In this document: one piece after another, positions 39,020 through 48,670 of the stretch
How positions within the stretch are numbered: position 1 is the stretch's first letter
How the letters are laid out: every line of letters begins with the position of its first letter
Source of the DNA: Phaeobacter porticola
GTDB lineage: Bacteria; Pseudomonadota; Alphaproteobacteria; Rhodobacterales; Rhodobacteraceae
Assembly: GCF_001888185.1 (NCBI RefSeq)
Contig: NZ_CP016364.1
Coordinates: 1,736,001-1,800,000, forward strand
Direction of reading: 5' to 3'
DNA: 64,000 nt
Notes under the pieces: generated by a model
Told to the model about the DNA's origin: nothing
Seen by the model: only the letters and a program-made list of their open reading frames with translations
Database searches by the model: none
Program-made: the position numbers and the translations under genes

Positions 39020-39916
39020 TCAAGTCAAGCCTTCGAGCCGGACCACTTCGTCGCGTATGCCTTTTGACAACGCTTGTGCAAAGCGGTTCAGCCGGTCGCT
39101 ACGCTGATCCCCCTGGTGGCGCACAAGGTAGAAACTGCGCGTCAGGCTGATCTTGTCAGTCAGAACCTTACGTAGGGACCGGTGTGACGGCAGTGTGAAA
39201 TCATGCGCCACACATAGCGCCGTGCCCTCGGCTGCCAGTTTGATCTGCACCGAGACGGAATTGGAGGCCAGCGCCACCCGCTCGACCCCGAGATTGGCAA
39301 GGTAGTCCAGCTCCCGGTCAAAAATCATGTCGGGGATGTAGCCGATCATCTTGTGATGTTTCAGATCGTCTAGTTTTTCGATCGGCGGATGGTCGCGCAG
39401 ATAGTGACGCGACCCAACGAGATGCAGTTTGTAGTCGGTGATCTTCTGCACCAGCAGCTGCCCGGCGGTGGGCGCGCTGACAGTAACAGCCATATCCGCC
39501 TCGCGGCGGCTGAGATTGATCACCCGTGGCAAAGCGACGATCTGAATATCCAGATCCGGGTTCTCGGCGCCAATCTTGGCACAGACCTGCGGCAGCAGAT
39601 AATTGGCACTGCCATCCGGTGCGCCGATACGGATCTGCCCGGACAGCGTGTCGCTGGGGCCGACCAGCGCCTCCTGCCCCGCGCGCATCGCCTGCTCTGC
39701 CGCCTCTGCATGACCCAATAGGCGATCCCCGGCGGCACTCAGCGCATAGCCCTGCGGCGATTTTACAAACAGCGGCGTATCCAGCGCCTCTTCAAAGCGG
39801 GAAATCCGCCGCCCCACAGTGGCCGGGTCCATTTTCAGGATCCGCCCGGCCCCTGACAGGCTGCTTTCGCGCGCCACTGCCAGGAACACCCGCATGTCAT
39901 CCCATTGTGGATCCAT
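39020..39916 (-). CDS. LysR-family transcriptional regulator
   Basis: This 298-residue regulator has an N-terminal helix-turn-helix (LSGAGRILKMDPATVGRRIS, about residues 20-39) and a LysR effector domain. It is divergent from mmsA, separated by 132 bp, so it probably controls that gene. The gap holds a small inverted repeat CTTTGC/GCAAAG at 39954-39971. Confidence 0.88.
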   Translation of the reverse strand: MDPQWDDMRVFLAVARESSLSGAGRILKMDPATVGRRISRFEEALDTPLFVKSPQGYALSAAGDRLLGHAEAAEQAMRAGQEALVGPSDTLSGQIRIGAPDGSANYLLPQVCAKIGAENPDLDIQIVALPRVINLSRREADMAVTVSAPTAGQLLVQKITDYKLHLVGSRHYLRDHPPIEKLDDLKHHKMIGYIPDMIFDRELDYLANLGVERVALASNSVSVQIKLAAEGTALCVAHDFTLPSHRSLRKVLTDKISLTRSFYLVRHQGDQRSDRLNRFAQALSKGIRDEVVRLEGLT

Positions 39917-40048
39917 GAGCTTTCCCTCCTCCTGCCGTCAACATTCTGTTAACCTTTGCGTTCCTGCAAAGCCTCTTTGAGATCTTTCCTCTTTTCCAGT
40001 GTTTTTTGCAAGCCTAGGATGGCGACAACCTGAACAGAGGAGGATCCG

Positions 40049-41548
40049 ATGGAAGATCTCGGCCACTTTATCAACGGCAAACGCGTGTCCGGCACTTCGG
40101 GCCGTTTTGACGATGTCTACAACCCGGCAACTGGCGAGGTGCAGTATAAGTGCCCGATGGCCAGCGCTGAGGAAACCACTGATATCATTGAAAAGGCAGC
40201 GGCAGCACAACCTGCATGGGGCGCCACCAACCCACAGAAACGCGCCCGCGTGATGATGGCGATGGTTGGCCTGATGAACCGCGATATGGACAAGCTGGCC
40301 GAGGCGCTGAGCCGCGAGCATGGCAAGACCATCCCCGATGCCAAAGGTGATTTGCAACGCGGTCTGGAAGTCATCGAATATTGCGTCGGCGCACCGCAGA
40401 TGCTGAAGGGTGAATTCACCGACAGCGCAGGCCCCGGCATCGATATGTATTCCATGCGCCAGCCACTGGGTGTTGTTGGCTCCATCATGCCGTTCAACTT
40501 CCCTGCGATGATGCCACTATGGCACGTTGGCCCGGCCCTGGCCTGCGGCAACGCCGTGGTGCTGAAGCCCTCTGAGCGCGATCCATCTGTGCCGTTGATG
40601 CTGGCAGAGCTGTTTGTCGAGGCAGGCCTGCCCGAAGGTGTGTTTCAGGTCGTGAACGGCGATAAGGAAGCCGTGGACACCATTCTGGACAGCGAAATCA
40701 TCCAGGGCGTCTCCTTCGTCGGCTCCACCCCGATTGCGCATTACATCTACTCCCGCGCGACGGCCAACGGCAAGCGTGCACAGTGTTTCGGTGGCGCGAA
40801 AAACCACATGATCATCATGCCCGACGCCGACCTGGACCAGGCGGCTGACGCGCTGGTTGGCGCTGGTTTTGGCGCGGCTGGTGAACGCTGCATGGCGATC
40901 TCGGTCGCGGTTCCTGTCGGTGAAGAAACCGCAGACAAGCTGATCGAAAAGCTGATCCCACGTATCGAAAAGCTGAAAGTCGGCCCCTATACGGCTGGCA
41001 ACGATGTCGACCTCGGCCCGGTTGTCACCGCCGCTGCCAAGGACCGTATTCTGGGCCTCATCCAGTCCGGTGTTGATCAGGGCGCCAAGCTGGTGGTCGA
41101 CAACCGTGATTTCAAACTTCAGGGGTATGAGGACGGCTTCTTTGTTGGCGCGCATCTGTTTGACCATGTCACCCCCGATATGGACATTTACAAGCAGGAA
41201 ATATTTGGCCCGGTTCTGTCCACCGTCCGTGCGGACAGCTATGAGGACGCGCTGAAACTGGCGATGGATCACGAATACGGCAACGGCACCGCGATCTTTA
41301 CCCGCGATGGCGACACGGCCCGTGATTTCGCCAGCCGCGTCAACATCGGCATGGTCGGCATCAACGTGCCAATCCCGGTGCCGCTGGCTTATCACACCTT
41401 TGGCGGCTGGAAGAAATCCATGTTCGGCGACCTGAACCAGCATGGTCCCGATAGCTTCAAATTCTACACCCGGACCAAGACCGTGACCTCCCGCTGGCCC
41501 TCCGGCATCAAGGAAGGTGGCGAGTTCAACTTCAAGGCGATGGACTGA
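40049..41548 (+). CDS. mmsA: CoA-acylating methylmalonate-semialdehyde dehydrogenase
   Basis: This 499-residue enzyme converts methylmalonate or malonate semialdehyde to propionyl- or acetyl-CoA in valine and inositol breakdown. It is an aldehyde dehydrogenase with the catalytic Cys in GAAGERCMAISVAVPVG and the N-terminus HFINGKRVSGTSG type (here GHFINGKRVSGTSGRF). A GGAGGA site precedes the ATG. The divergent LysR gene is the likely regulator. A terminator follows. Confidence 0.93.
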   Translation: MEDLGHFINGKRVSGTSGRFDDVYNPATGEVQYKCPMASAEETTDIIEKAAAAQPAWGATNPQKRARVMMAMVGLMNRDMDKLAEALSREHGKTIPDAKGDLQRGLEVIEYCVGAPQMLKGEFTDSAGPGIDMYSMRQPLGVVGSIMPFNFPAMMPLWHVGPALACGNAVVLKPSERDPSVPLMLAELFVEAGLPEGVFQVVNGDKEAVDTILDSEIIQGVSFVGSTPIAHYIYSRATANGKRAQCFGGAKNHMIIMPDADLDQAADALVGAGFGAAGERCMAISVAVPVGEETADKLIEKLIPRIEKLKVGPYTAGNDVDLGPVVTAAAKDRILGLIQSGVDQGAKLVVDNRDFKLQGYEDGFFVGAHLFDHVTPDMDIYKQEIFGPVLSTVRADSYEDALKLAMDHEYGNGTAIFTRDGDTARDFASRVNIGMVGINVPIPVPLAYHTFGGWKKSMFGDLNQHGPDSFKFYTRTKTVTSRWPSGIKEGGEFNFKAMD

Positions 41549-41573
41549 TCAATCAGCCATAGCCGACCATGAC

Positions 41574-41604
41574 AAAGACCCCGGTTTTGCCGGGGTCTTT
41601 TTTG
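41574..41604 (+). terminator. Rho-independent terminator after mmsA
   Basis: AAAGACCCCGG and CCGGGGTCTTT (loop TTTTG) are followed by a T-run, about 25 bp past the mmsA stop. Confidence 0.9.
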
Positions 41605-41756
41605 TCGCACCTGCCCGTGAAACTGATGTTCCGCCGTCTCAGTCACAAAGTTTCTCTGCAATTGCGCGTGATTTCACGGCTCTGAACCCTGTTTTTACTT
41701 GCTCCGCGCGGCTGGTAGTCTATCCGGTCTTGAAGAGGCAGAAAAACGGCAGGCGT

Positions 41757-42791
41757 ATGAGCATTTCCCCAGAACCCAGAGGGCCGCAGGCGGCCGAGAA
41801 AACGGCACGTGACTGGGTGAAGGTCCTGGCCAACTACCGTGAGCCGAACGTCCGGCGCAGCGTGTTCGAACTGGCGGTCACCGTTGTTCCGTTTCTGCTG
41901 CTCTGGGTCCTGGCCTGGTGGTCGCTTTCGGTCAGCTACTGGCTGACACTGGCGCTCTCATTTCCGATCGCGGCCTTCCTGCTGCGCCTGTTCACCATCC
42001 AGCACGATTGTGGACACGGGTCATTCTTCACCAACCGACGTGTCAGCGATTGGGTTGGGCGTGTCATAGGTGTACTTACCCTCACGCCTTATGACGTCTG
42101 GCGTCGCACCCATTCTATTCACCACAGCACCCATGGCAATCTGGGCAAGCGTGGTATGGGCGATATTCATACAATGACCGTAGCCGAATACCGCGCTTTG
42201 GGACGCTGGGACCGATTGATGTACCGTATCTATCGCCACCCCGTGACGCTGTTTGGCTTTGGTCCGGGCTATCTGTTTTTCCTGCAAAACCGCATTCCCT
42301 ACGGCCTGATGGGTCAGGCCCGATATTGGATCAGCGCGATGGGCACCAACCTCACCATCCTAGTTGCGGTTGGTACGATCTGGTATTTCGGCGGGCTGAT
42401 GCCGCTGGTGCTGATTTTTGTGCCTGCAACGCTGCTCGCGGCGACTGCCGGGATGTGGCTGTTCTATGTCCAGCATCAATTTGAGACCACGCAGTGGGAA
42501 CAGGAAGAAGACTGGCATCTACATGACGCTGCCCTGCATGGCAGCTCGCATTATGTCTTGCCACCGGTTCTGCAATGGATCAGCGCCAATATCGGCATCC
42601 ACCATGTGCATCATCTCTACAGCCGGATCCCGTTTTATCGGCTGACCGAAGTTCTGCGCGATCACGCAGAACTGGCAGAGGGCAACAAGATGACCATTCG
42701 TGAAAGCCTCGCCAATGCCCGGCTGCATCTGTGGGACGAAGACAGCAAACGGCTGTTGTCCTTTGCCCAGGCGCGCCAAGTTCCCGGCTAA
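41757..42791 (+). CDS. Membrane fatty acid desaturase family protein
   Basis: This 344-residue membrane protein has the three histidine boxes of acyl-lipid desaturases: HDCGHGSFF, HSIHHSTHGN and HHVHHLYSR. These bind a di-iron centre that makes double bonds in fatty acyl chains. Four hydrophobic segments are visible. The ATG at 41757 was chosen over the in-frame 41517 start, which overlaps the mmsA end. The exact position of the double bond is not predictable. Confidence 0.88.
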   Translation: MSISPEPRGPQAAEKTARDWVKVLANYREPNVRRSVFELAVTVVPFLLLWVLAWWSLSVSYWLTLALSFPIAAFLLRLFTIQHDCGHGSFFTNRRVSDWVGRVIGVLTLTPYDVWRRTHSIHHSTHGNLGKRGMGDIHTMTVAEYRALGRWDRLMYRIYRHPVTLFGFGPGYLFFLQNRIPYGLMGQARYWISAMGTNLTILVAVGTIWYFGGLMPLVLIFVPATLLAATAGMWLFYVQHQFETTQWEQEEDWHLHDAALHGSSHYVLPPVLQWISANIGIHHVHHLYSRIPFYRLTEVLRDHAELAEGNKMTIRESLANARLHLWDEDSKRLLSFAQARQVPG

Positions 42792-42972
42792 GACCCGCCA
42801 CAAATCTGCTAACAGATCCAAATGCGCGCGAGCGGCGAACTCCCGCCACCTCGCGCGTTTCTGCGTTACACAAGCCTGTGAACCGGCCCGATACCGCCTG
42901 TACCCCCCTAGGAAAACCGGCGCGTATGCCTATTTTATTGCGGAGTTTCATAGCAGCCCGTCAAAGGAGAAT

Positions 42973-43572
42973 ATGACCATGTCTCGCATGACCCGCCGCG
43001 CCGCCCTCACCGGGCTTGGCGCTACATTGGCCACCCCGGCGCTGTTGCGCGCACAGTCGAGCGACGCCTTTCCGGCGGTCGAGCCCAAGATCGAAACCGA
43101 AATCCCGGTCAAGCGCAATATCTCCTCCTTCCAGCAACAGGCCTGGCAGGACCACTTTGATGAGCTGGGGGTGGGCTGTATGCTGGCCGATATCTCCTCA
43201 CGTGCGCTGCATTACTGGGGCGGCGATGGCGTGACCTACCGGCTGTTCCCCTCCTCTGTTCCGATGACGGAAGAATTGACAAAACGCGGCTATACCGAGG
43301 TTGTGCGCAAGGCCAAAAACCCGTCGTGGACACCAACGGCCTCAATGCGCGAACGCGACCCGACCTTACCACAGCGCATGGACGGCGGCCCCGGCAACCC
43401 TCTGGGCACCCGCGCAATGTACCTCAGTTGGCCTGCGTATCTGGTGCATGGCACCCACGACACCCGCAAGATTGGACGTCAAAGCAGCTCTGGCTGTATC
43501 GGGCTTTACAACCAGCACGTCGAATCTCTGTACGATATGGTAGAGGTCGGCACCCAGGTTCGCCTGCTCTGA
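42973..43572 (+). CDS. Tat-exported L,D-transpeptidase family protein
   Basis: This 199-residue protein has a twin-arginine leader (MTMSRMTRRAALTGLGATLA) and a YkuD domain. The C-terminal catalytic motif is HGTHDTRKIGRQSSSGCIGL with the nucleophile Cys in SSGCIGLYN. These enzymes make 3-3 cross-links in peptidoglycan or attach proteins to it. The ribosome site AAAGGAG is strong; an upstream in-frame extension from 42700 is unlikely. It is the last ordinary core gene before the accessory region. Confidence 0.88.
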   Translation: MTMSRMTRRAALTGLGATLATPALLRAQSSDAFPAVEPKIETEIPVKRNISSFQQQAWQDHFDELGVGCMLADISSRALHYWGGDGVTYRLFPSSVPMTEELTKRGYTEVVRKAKNPSWTPTASMRERDPTLPQRMDGGPGNPLGTRAMYLSWPAYLVHGTHDTRKIGRQSSSGCIGLYNQHVESLYDMVEVGTQVRLL

Positions 43573-43915
43573 TCTGCCCCGCTGGCGAAGGCTGCGTTGC
43601 ATTTTGGGGCGCACGCAAATTCCACGCTGTGTTGATCCAATGGACGATCCGCAGGGAACAGCTGACAGCAGATCTCCAAGGCAGATAGAATGCCCCGTTG
43701 GGGGGATCGGAATTAATTGGAAGGGTAAGCACAGGGTAAATTTGAACGTGGCCTTTGGGTGTATCGTGAAAGCCCTGTGTTTACTGGCAAACCCAATTGG
43801 GCGGTTCTTTCCACCCTTCGGGCGCTGCGGCGCAAAATAGATTTTATGACTGCCGTTGATTGCCGCATGATGCCAGATGCGGAAACAAATCCTCTCACCA
43901 TTCGTGCATTGAGGT
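43573..43915. other. Non-coding region before the IS5-family element
   Basis: No supported gene. One plus-strand frame open from 43729 runs into the insertion element, with coding-like residues FERGLWVYRESPVFTG but no ribosome site. It may be a broken gene fragment. Confidence 0.4.
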
Positions 43916-44756
43916 GGCTTTGTTGCGCAAATCCGTTGATGGGCAGGCTTACCCTTTCCCCGGACGGACTTATCCTACGGGCTCTGTGACTGGTATGCCC
44001 GGAGCGGTGTAGCGATTGAGCGCGGCGCCGCGGATTTGGACTTCCGCGACTTGTCTGTCAAAGTCGCGTGCCATGAGTGACTGGCCAAGAAGTTTCACAC
44101 AGTTCATCTTGCTCTCGACACGGCTTCTGCGGTGGTATCCGCTCCATCGCCGCCACAGGGCGCGAGCCAGGTCTCGCGACGCGTTGACCGCTTCGTTCCG
44201 GGCCGCGGCCCCGGCGCTTGTGGGCTTCCAGAGTTTGGCGTTCTTGCGGGGCGGAATGACGGCGTCGGCACCACGGGCAGCAATCGCGTCGTGACATTTG
44301 CGCGTGTCATAGGCTCCGTCGGCGGTCACTGATCCGCTGTCCTGATCAGACGGCATTTGCGCGAGCAGTTCCGGCAGCATCGGCGCATCACCAACATTAC
44401 TGGTGGTGACCTCGGCCGCCCGAACTTCCAGCGTTTCCTCATCAATCCCCATGTGTGTCTTACGCCGAACCCGGTCGTCTGTCGCAGCGGCATGCCGAAC
44501 AACATCTTCAAGGTCAGGCAGGTCTGGATTGCAGCGTCGCTGAATTGCTGTTGTCGGCCCCGCTTGCCGCTCGGCAGCGGCACCCAGACCATCTCGGGAT
44601 CAAACCAATCGAAAGTGATCCGCGCCGCTTTAGTGCTGTGTTTTACGAAGGCCAGTTCCTGGTCTTGTATTTCGTAGGGGCCCAACTGTTCATACCAACC
44701 AGCTATCACACTGAATTCACGCAGTGAATCCCTCATCCGATTTGCGCAACAAGGCC
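43916..44756 (-). mobile_element. Internally deleted IS5-family insertion sequence
   Basis: Terminal inverted repeats GGCTTTGTTGCGCAAATCCG (43916-43935) and GGCCTTGTTGCGCAAATCGG (reverse of 44737-44756) differ at two positions. They enclose 841 bp, shorter than a full IS5-type element. A target-site duplication was not found. The transposase inside is broken. Confidence 0.8.
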
Positions 44757-44781
44757 TGTTTTCAACATCCTGAAAACACAC
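43970..44781 (-). pseudogene. IS5-family transposase with internal deletion
   Basis: The first part, 44781 to about 44465, encodes the transposase N-terminus (KHSTKAARITFDWFDPEMVW). It leaves the frame after RQTTGF. The second part (from about 44452 to 43970) resumes in another frame at HMGIDEETLEVRAAEV and runs to SRVESKMNCVKLLGQ. Compared with the remembered family protein, the middle section of roughly 90 residues with the first catalytic Asp is missing. The element is therefore not expected to move on its own. Confidence 0.8.
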
Positions 44782-44813
44782 CGGCTTTGTTTCGTGGATA
44801 ATTGGGAAAATAA
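44757..44813. other. Flank of the IS5-family element
   Basis: A short AT-rich stretch before the phage-like remnant, with no gene. Confidence 0.35.
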
Positions 44814-45147
44814 ATGTTCCAGCCCGGAGCGATCCTGCATGAGGTGATTGACGGATCGTTTCGCTCTATGGGCACCACTTTTGAGGCCTGATGCCGCGAA
44901 AATGACGTGCAGTCCAGCACTGCACGCAACGCCACATATGGTCAGTCCTCTGGCCGAGCGGCGAGGAACTCCGTGAGCGGATCATTGATGCCGCAGGCCG
45001 CGACACCGTGAAAGCCGCTTAAACCAAGCGCATGGTGATGGAGGCCTCCCGCTTAAAAAGTTCCTGCCCCGCTATGGAGAGCGGGGCGGCAGCGTAAGCG
45101 CGGACGGGCTGAACAGGCCGCAAGGCCTGCCTGGACTGCGGGAATAA
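44814..45147 (+). pseudogene. Decayed phage-like DNA-binding protein gene
   Basis: An ATG at 44814 begins MFQPGAILHEVIDGSFRSMG, but a TGA interrupts after 25 codons. Reading through gives CRENDVQSSTARNATYGQSS, then a +1 shift leads to EELRERIIDAAGRDTVKAA, a TAA, then TKRMVMEASRLK. Several lesions in one gene show decay. The pattern recalls small proteins of roseobacter Mu-like phages, but this is an inference. Confidence 0.4.
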
Positions 45148-45399
45148 GCGACCCCAAGCGGCGCGCAGCCGTCCCCTTTGCCAAGCGCTGTGCAGCCTGC
45201 CAGCAGATTGCAGAAAGAGCGGTGTAATCCATGCGTCATGCACTTCACCAATTCGAGTGGATCGAAGGGGATTGCTTTGAGCTGGATCGGGTCCAGCCAA
45301 AACAACCGGCTAATCAACCTCAAAATAACCCTGAGAAATGGCTTGCCAGTGTCCAGCTTGAGAAGCTGCGGGAGTTTCGCAGGCGGCAGTTCACAAGGC

Positions 45400-45785
45400 C
45401 CTGTCTCAACGCATCTGCGCGACCGCGATCTGCTGGTGCGCGAGGAGCGCACCGGACGCCGGCGCGGCGGCAAGACACTGCAAGTTCATGTAGACAGCCT
45501 GCCTGCCGATCTGCGCGAGGCCGGGTATCTGGAGCGCGGGGTTGTCCTGCACGAAAAGCCCGATGCGGAAACCGGCAACAGGTGATACTGCCAGAGCAGG
45601 CGTATCAGAATGACGCCAAATTTGAGGCCGATTTGGAATTGGCGCGCTGGCGGCATGAGGTGATCCGCCCGCTGTTGGCCCTTGAAAAAGCAGTCGGCAG
45701 GATCCGATCCGACGGGCCGAGGGCCAGGCCCTGGTTGTCGGACTGCGCCCCAGTATCCCGCCGCTCTGGTCGATCACCGAAGTGA
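45400..45785 (+). pseudogene. Fragment of a Mu-like phage transposase (N-terminal part)
   Basis: The first frame gives RTGRRRGGKTLQVHVDSLPA and DLREAGYLERGVVLHEK, and stops at 45585. The next frame gives PEQAYQNDAKFEADLELARW and RHEVIRPLLALEK. Together they resemble the start of a MuA-type transposase with a frameshift. It stops abruptly near 45785. Assignment is by remembered pattern and not certain. Confidence 0.4.
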
Positions 45786-46026
45786 CCCACTGACTGGGCA
45801 GCGGCGGTTACACCGCCCAGATCCGGGGGAACTGCCAAAGCGCGAGGGATGACCTGACCGGCGCGCGTTCAAATTTTAAATGCGCCCCAGTCAAAAAATT
45901 TCGGGCCAGTCCAAGAGTGCCCCGGCGCGCGTTTTTTTCCACATCAGCCGATAACTCGCGCGCCTTATGGACGGCGGGCTCTGTTCTACACGCGTCCAGA
46001 TCGGTGGGCGGTTGAGCCGATCCCGA
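45786..46026. other. Non-coding region after the phage fragment
   Basis: No gene supported. It contains short GC-rich stretches and an AAATTTTAAAT motif near 45872, with no clear function. Confidence 0.35.
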
Positions 46027-47784
46027 CTACGGTTTACCCTCCGCCAAGCTCAGATGATCCGGCTTCAGCCCGTCGTCATAACGAAGGATCGCCTTTTCTA
46101 GCAGGGCTTCGAAATCCCGGACATATTGCTCGGTATCATACAGCGGCGTGGTCGGGATATTTCCTTTCAGTTTTTCACGCAGCTCCTGCCGCTCTTCCGG
46201 CTGGGTGGCCAGCCGCAGCGCCAGCGCACGATACTCCTCATCCGTATCGGCGATCAGCTCAGGACAATCGACGGCCGTCACGATACTCGCCGCGACCCGG
46301 GCCGCAAATTGCTCTCCCGGTTTGGTGACCACAGGCACGCCCGACCACAGCATCTCGCTCGCCGTGGTGTGGGCGTTACAAGCAAAGGTATCGAGGAAGA
46401 TATCCGCCAGAGGCAGGCGCGCCACGTGATCCGGTGTGCTGCACCGCCCGGCAAAGACGATCCGATCCGCAGGCACCCCGCGCGCTGCCGCCTCTTTCAG
46501 GATATTGGCGCGCACCGCATCGTCGGCTGCCAGGAACCACAGTACGCTGTTGTCCACGTCCTTCAGAAGTCCCATCCAAATATCGAATTCTACCGGCGAG
46601 ACCTTGTTGTGGTTGTTGAAGGAACAAAACACCACCGCGTCCTCCGGCAGCCCCATTTCGGCGCGTGTTGGTTTGGTCTCGGGATGATCACGGCTGTTGT
46701 CATTCACCTGATAGCAGTTTGGCATATAGAGAATTTTCTCTGAGAAATGGCGCCGCCCTTCTTGTGGCACGGTAACCGCATCGGCAAGGAAGTAGTCCAT
46801 CGTCGGCATGCCTGTGGTGCTCGGATACCCCAGATAGGAGATCTGCACTGGCGCTGCCCGGAAACCAAATATCGCCGGTCGGGCATGTTTAGTGTAGCCT
46901 TTCAGGTCAATGGCGATATCGAGGCCATCCGCCCGCGCCAGTTCGGCCACATCCTCATCTTTCATGTTCTCGATCTGCCGGTAACAATCTGCCGACGTCA
47001 GAACGCGCTGACGCATCACGTTATCGGGTTGTGCACTGTAGTCGTAAATGTAGATTTCGAACTTGTCCCTGTCATGCAGCTCAAAATGGCGCGCCATCAG
47101 GAACATCGTCGCATGATTGAAGAAATCGCATGAGAAATAGCCAATCCGGATCTTACGACCAGCCACAGGAGACCGGTCGAATTTGCATGCAACTTTCCGG
47201 GCCGAGATTGCTGCCTTTTTCTTTGTCTTGATCACCGCGCGTTTCTTCTGGAATGCCGCGTCATCTACATACAGAAGCGTGGTGAACGGGTCACCATTGG
47301 CCGGATCGTTGTCAAGGATCCTCAGCTTGTTCTTCTGGTCCTCATAGACCGCCCAGTCGCAGAGATTCATCTGCGACTGCACAAGCCGCGAAACATTCAT
47401 CGCATTTTCCGGGTCCAACTGATACACGGCCTCGAAAAAACCCACCGCATCACTCAGCTTGTCCATCAGGAACAGAATGGTCCCGATCGCGCTCAGCCAT
47501 GTGGGGTTGGTAGGCTCCAGCTTGAGCGCACCCATCACATGCTTCAGCGCCAGCTCGTATTTCTTCTCCTGCATGAAGCTAGACGCAATCTCTGCGTGCA
47601 GCGTGGCATTGTCAGGTTCAAACATTAGCGCCTGAGTGGTCAGCTCCCGCGCGCGTTGGTAATCCGCCTCCACAAAGGCCCGTCCGGCCTCGGCCTTGAG
47701 CCTTTCGACCGGCGATGCAACTTGCGTCTCCAGTTGGCGACGCCCCGATTTCGAAAGATGTTTGGTGCGCAATGGCTTGTTCAT
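46027..47784 (-). CDS. TPR protein with GT41 (SPINDLY/OGT-like) glycosyltransferase domain
   Basis: This 585-residue protein has several TPR helices (about residues 30-150) and a C-terminal GT41 catalytic region with YLGYPSTTGMPTMDY, CSFNNHNKVSPVEFD and LPLADIFLDTFACNAHTT. GT41 enzymes attach GlcNAc or other sugars to Ser/Thr of proteins. It stands alone between mobile remnants; the target could be flagellin or a surface protein, but no such gene is nearby. Confidence 0.85.
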   Translation of the reverse strand: MNKPLRTKHLSKSGRRQLETQVASPVERLKAEAGRAFVEADYQRARELTTQALMFEPDNATLHAEIASSFMQEKKYELALKHVMGALKLEPTNPTWLSAIGTILFLMDKLSDAVGFFEAVYQLDPENAMNVSRLVQSQMNLCDWAVYEDQKNKLRILDNDPANGDPFTTLLYVDDAAFQKKRAVIKTKKKAAISARKVACKFDRSPVAGRKIRIGYFSCDFFNHATMFLMARHFELHDRDKFEIYIYDYSAQPDNVMRQRVLTSADCYRQIENMKDEDVAELARADGLDIAIDLKGYTKHARPAIFGFRAAPVQISYLGYPSTTGMPTMDYFLADAVTVPQEGRRHFSEKILYMPNCYQVNDNSRDHPETKPTRAEMGLPEDAVVFCSFNNHNKVSPVEFDIWMGLLKDVDNSVLWFLAADDAVRANILKEAAARGVPADRIVFAGRCSTPDHVARLPLADIFLDTFACNAHTTASEMLWSGVPVVTKPGEQFAARVAASIVTAVDCPELIADTDEEYRALALRLATQPEERQELREKLKGNIPTTPLYDTEQYVRDFEALLEKAILRYDDGLKPDHLSLAEGKP

Positions 47785-48276
47785 CGAAAGACTGCCCTCA
47801 GCTGATCATCCGTGGCTATGATGCACGACGGTTTTGACAAATTTTGATCAGTTTGATGCAAAATGCCTAAGAAACGGTTCATCAAGGTCCTGCACGAATA
47901 CAACAGCACATCGGAGTTCGTCCTTATGTCCCCACTGTTTGGAGGCGCTTGATATTGCAGTAACCGGAAGACACCGGCGGAAATCGGGCAAACCCGGATA
48001 AGCTATAGAGAATACGTCTTTCGGAAAGATTATTACGGTATAGTCCAAAATGGCGTTTGTCCTGTTCAACCTGAAAATTGGGCTGGCATCAGGCGAATAC
48101 CAGAAATCGGGACAGCGAAATTTGCAAATTGTGTAGGTCGTCAAATCAAGTCAGATCCGAAAATGACTTCCAGAAATGCGATCGTCAAAGGTTCACATTT
48201 AGGATTCACTCGCCGTATTTTTATCGAGCCCCGGCATAGGCTTGCAGGCCAGCACCTCGAATAATGCCGCCGTTTT
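47785..48276. other. Non-coding accessory region containing repeat copy C
   Basis: No convincing gene. It contains a diverged third copy of the accessory repeat (see 47941) and otherwise AT-richer DNA. Confidence 0.5.
47941..48130 (+). repeat. Accessory repeat, diverged copy C
   Basis: CTTGATATTGCAGTAACCGG at 47948 followed by AAGA, then a CCGG-rich stretch to about 48000, matches the parts after the inverted iteron in copies A (54387) and B (56433). About 130 bp further right it still aligns with copy A, for example GGCGTTTGTC and GTTCAACCTGAAAA. Confidence 0.6.
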
Positions 48277-48423
48277 TCACGCGCAAAATGACGACATGCT
48301 GCTTAGCATGCCAACCGTTGCCGACAAAAGCCGATGCTCCCCCCAAAAAACACCCGCACCAAAGGACACGACCACCAAGGCAATATAGAGCAACGACCAG
48401 AACATGAGCGTGGACATAACCAT
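48277..48423 (-). CDS. Candidate small membrane protein
   Basis: A 48-residue minus-strand frame from ATG 48421-48423 starts MVMSTLMFWSLLYIALVVVS and contains one strong hydrophobic segment. No ribosome site is clear and it lies among mobile remnants, so it may be chance. Another frame of similar length overlaps it. Confidence 0.3.
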   Translation of the reverse strand: MVMSTLMFWSLLYIALVVVSFGAGVFWGEHRLLSATVGMLSSMSSFCA

Positions 48424-48670
48424 CTGCGAGAGCATTGCTTCGAGGGGTTATGTTCCAAACACCTCTTCGGATCATTGAGCCTCTGCGCCTAATGGGGTGG
48501 TCCCAATGGCTGCAGCGCGCGCGTATATCGAACTGAAAAAGGAGGTTCCGGCTTAGGCCGGGGCTTCCCCTACCCCAGCAAGAACTTCAAACCGGCCTTT
48601 GAAACAGTTCGCTGCGAACGGCAGAAACGAGCCCAATGTTCAGGATGCTGCAGGCTGCACGAATGTCGGC
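48424..48670. other. Non-coding region before dnaE2
   Basis: Nothing recognised. It has the composition of accessory-region filler. Confidence 0.4.

Noticed and set aside
39954-39971. CTTTGC/GCAAAG inverted repeat between LysR and mmsA
   Set aside because: Only 6-bp arms; could be an operator but too short to list as a feature.
47848-48144. Minus-strand 98-codon frame over repeat copy C
   Set aside because: Same reason: lies on the repeat, and its sequence is not conserved in frame with copy A.
48221-48475. Minus-strand 84-codon frame before dnaE2
   Set aside because: Shares DNA with a more hydrophobic 48-codon frame; neither has a ribosome site and both lie in remnant DNA.
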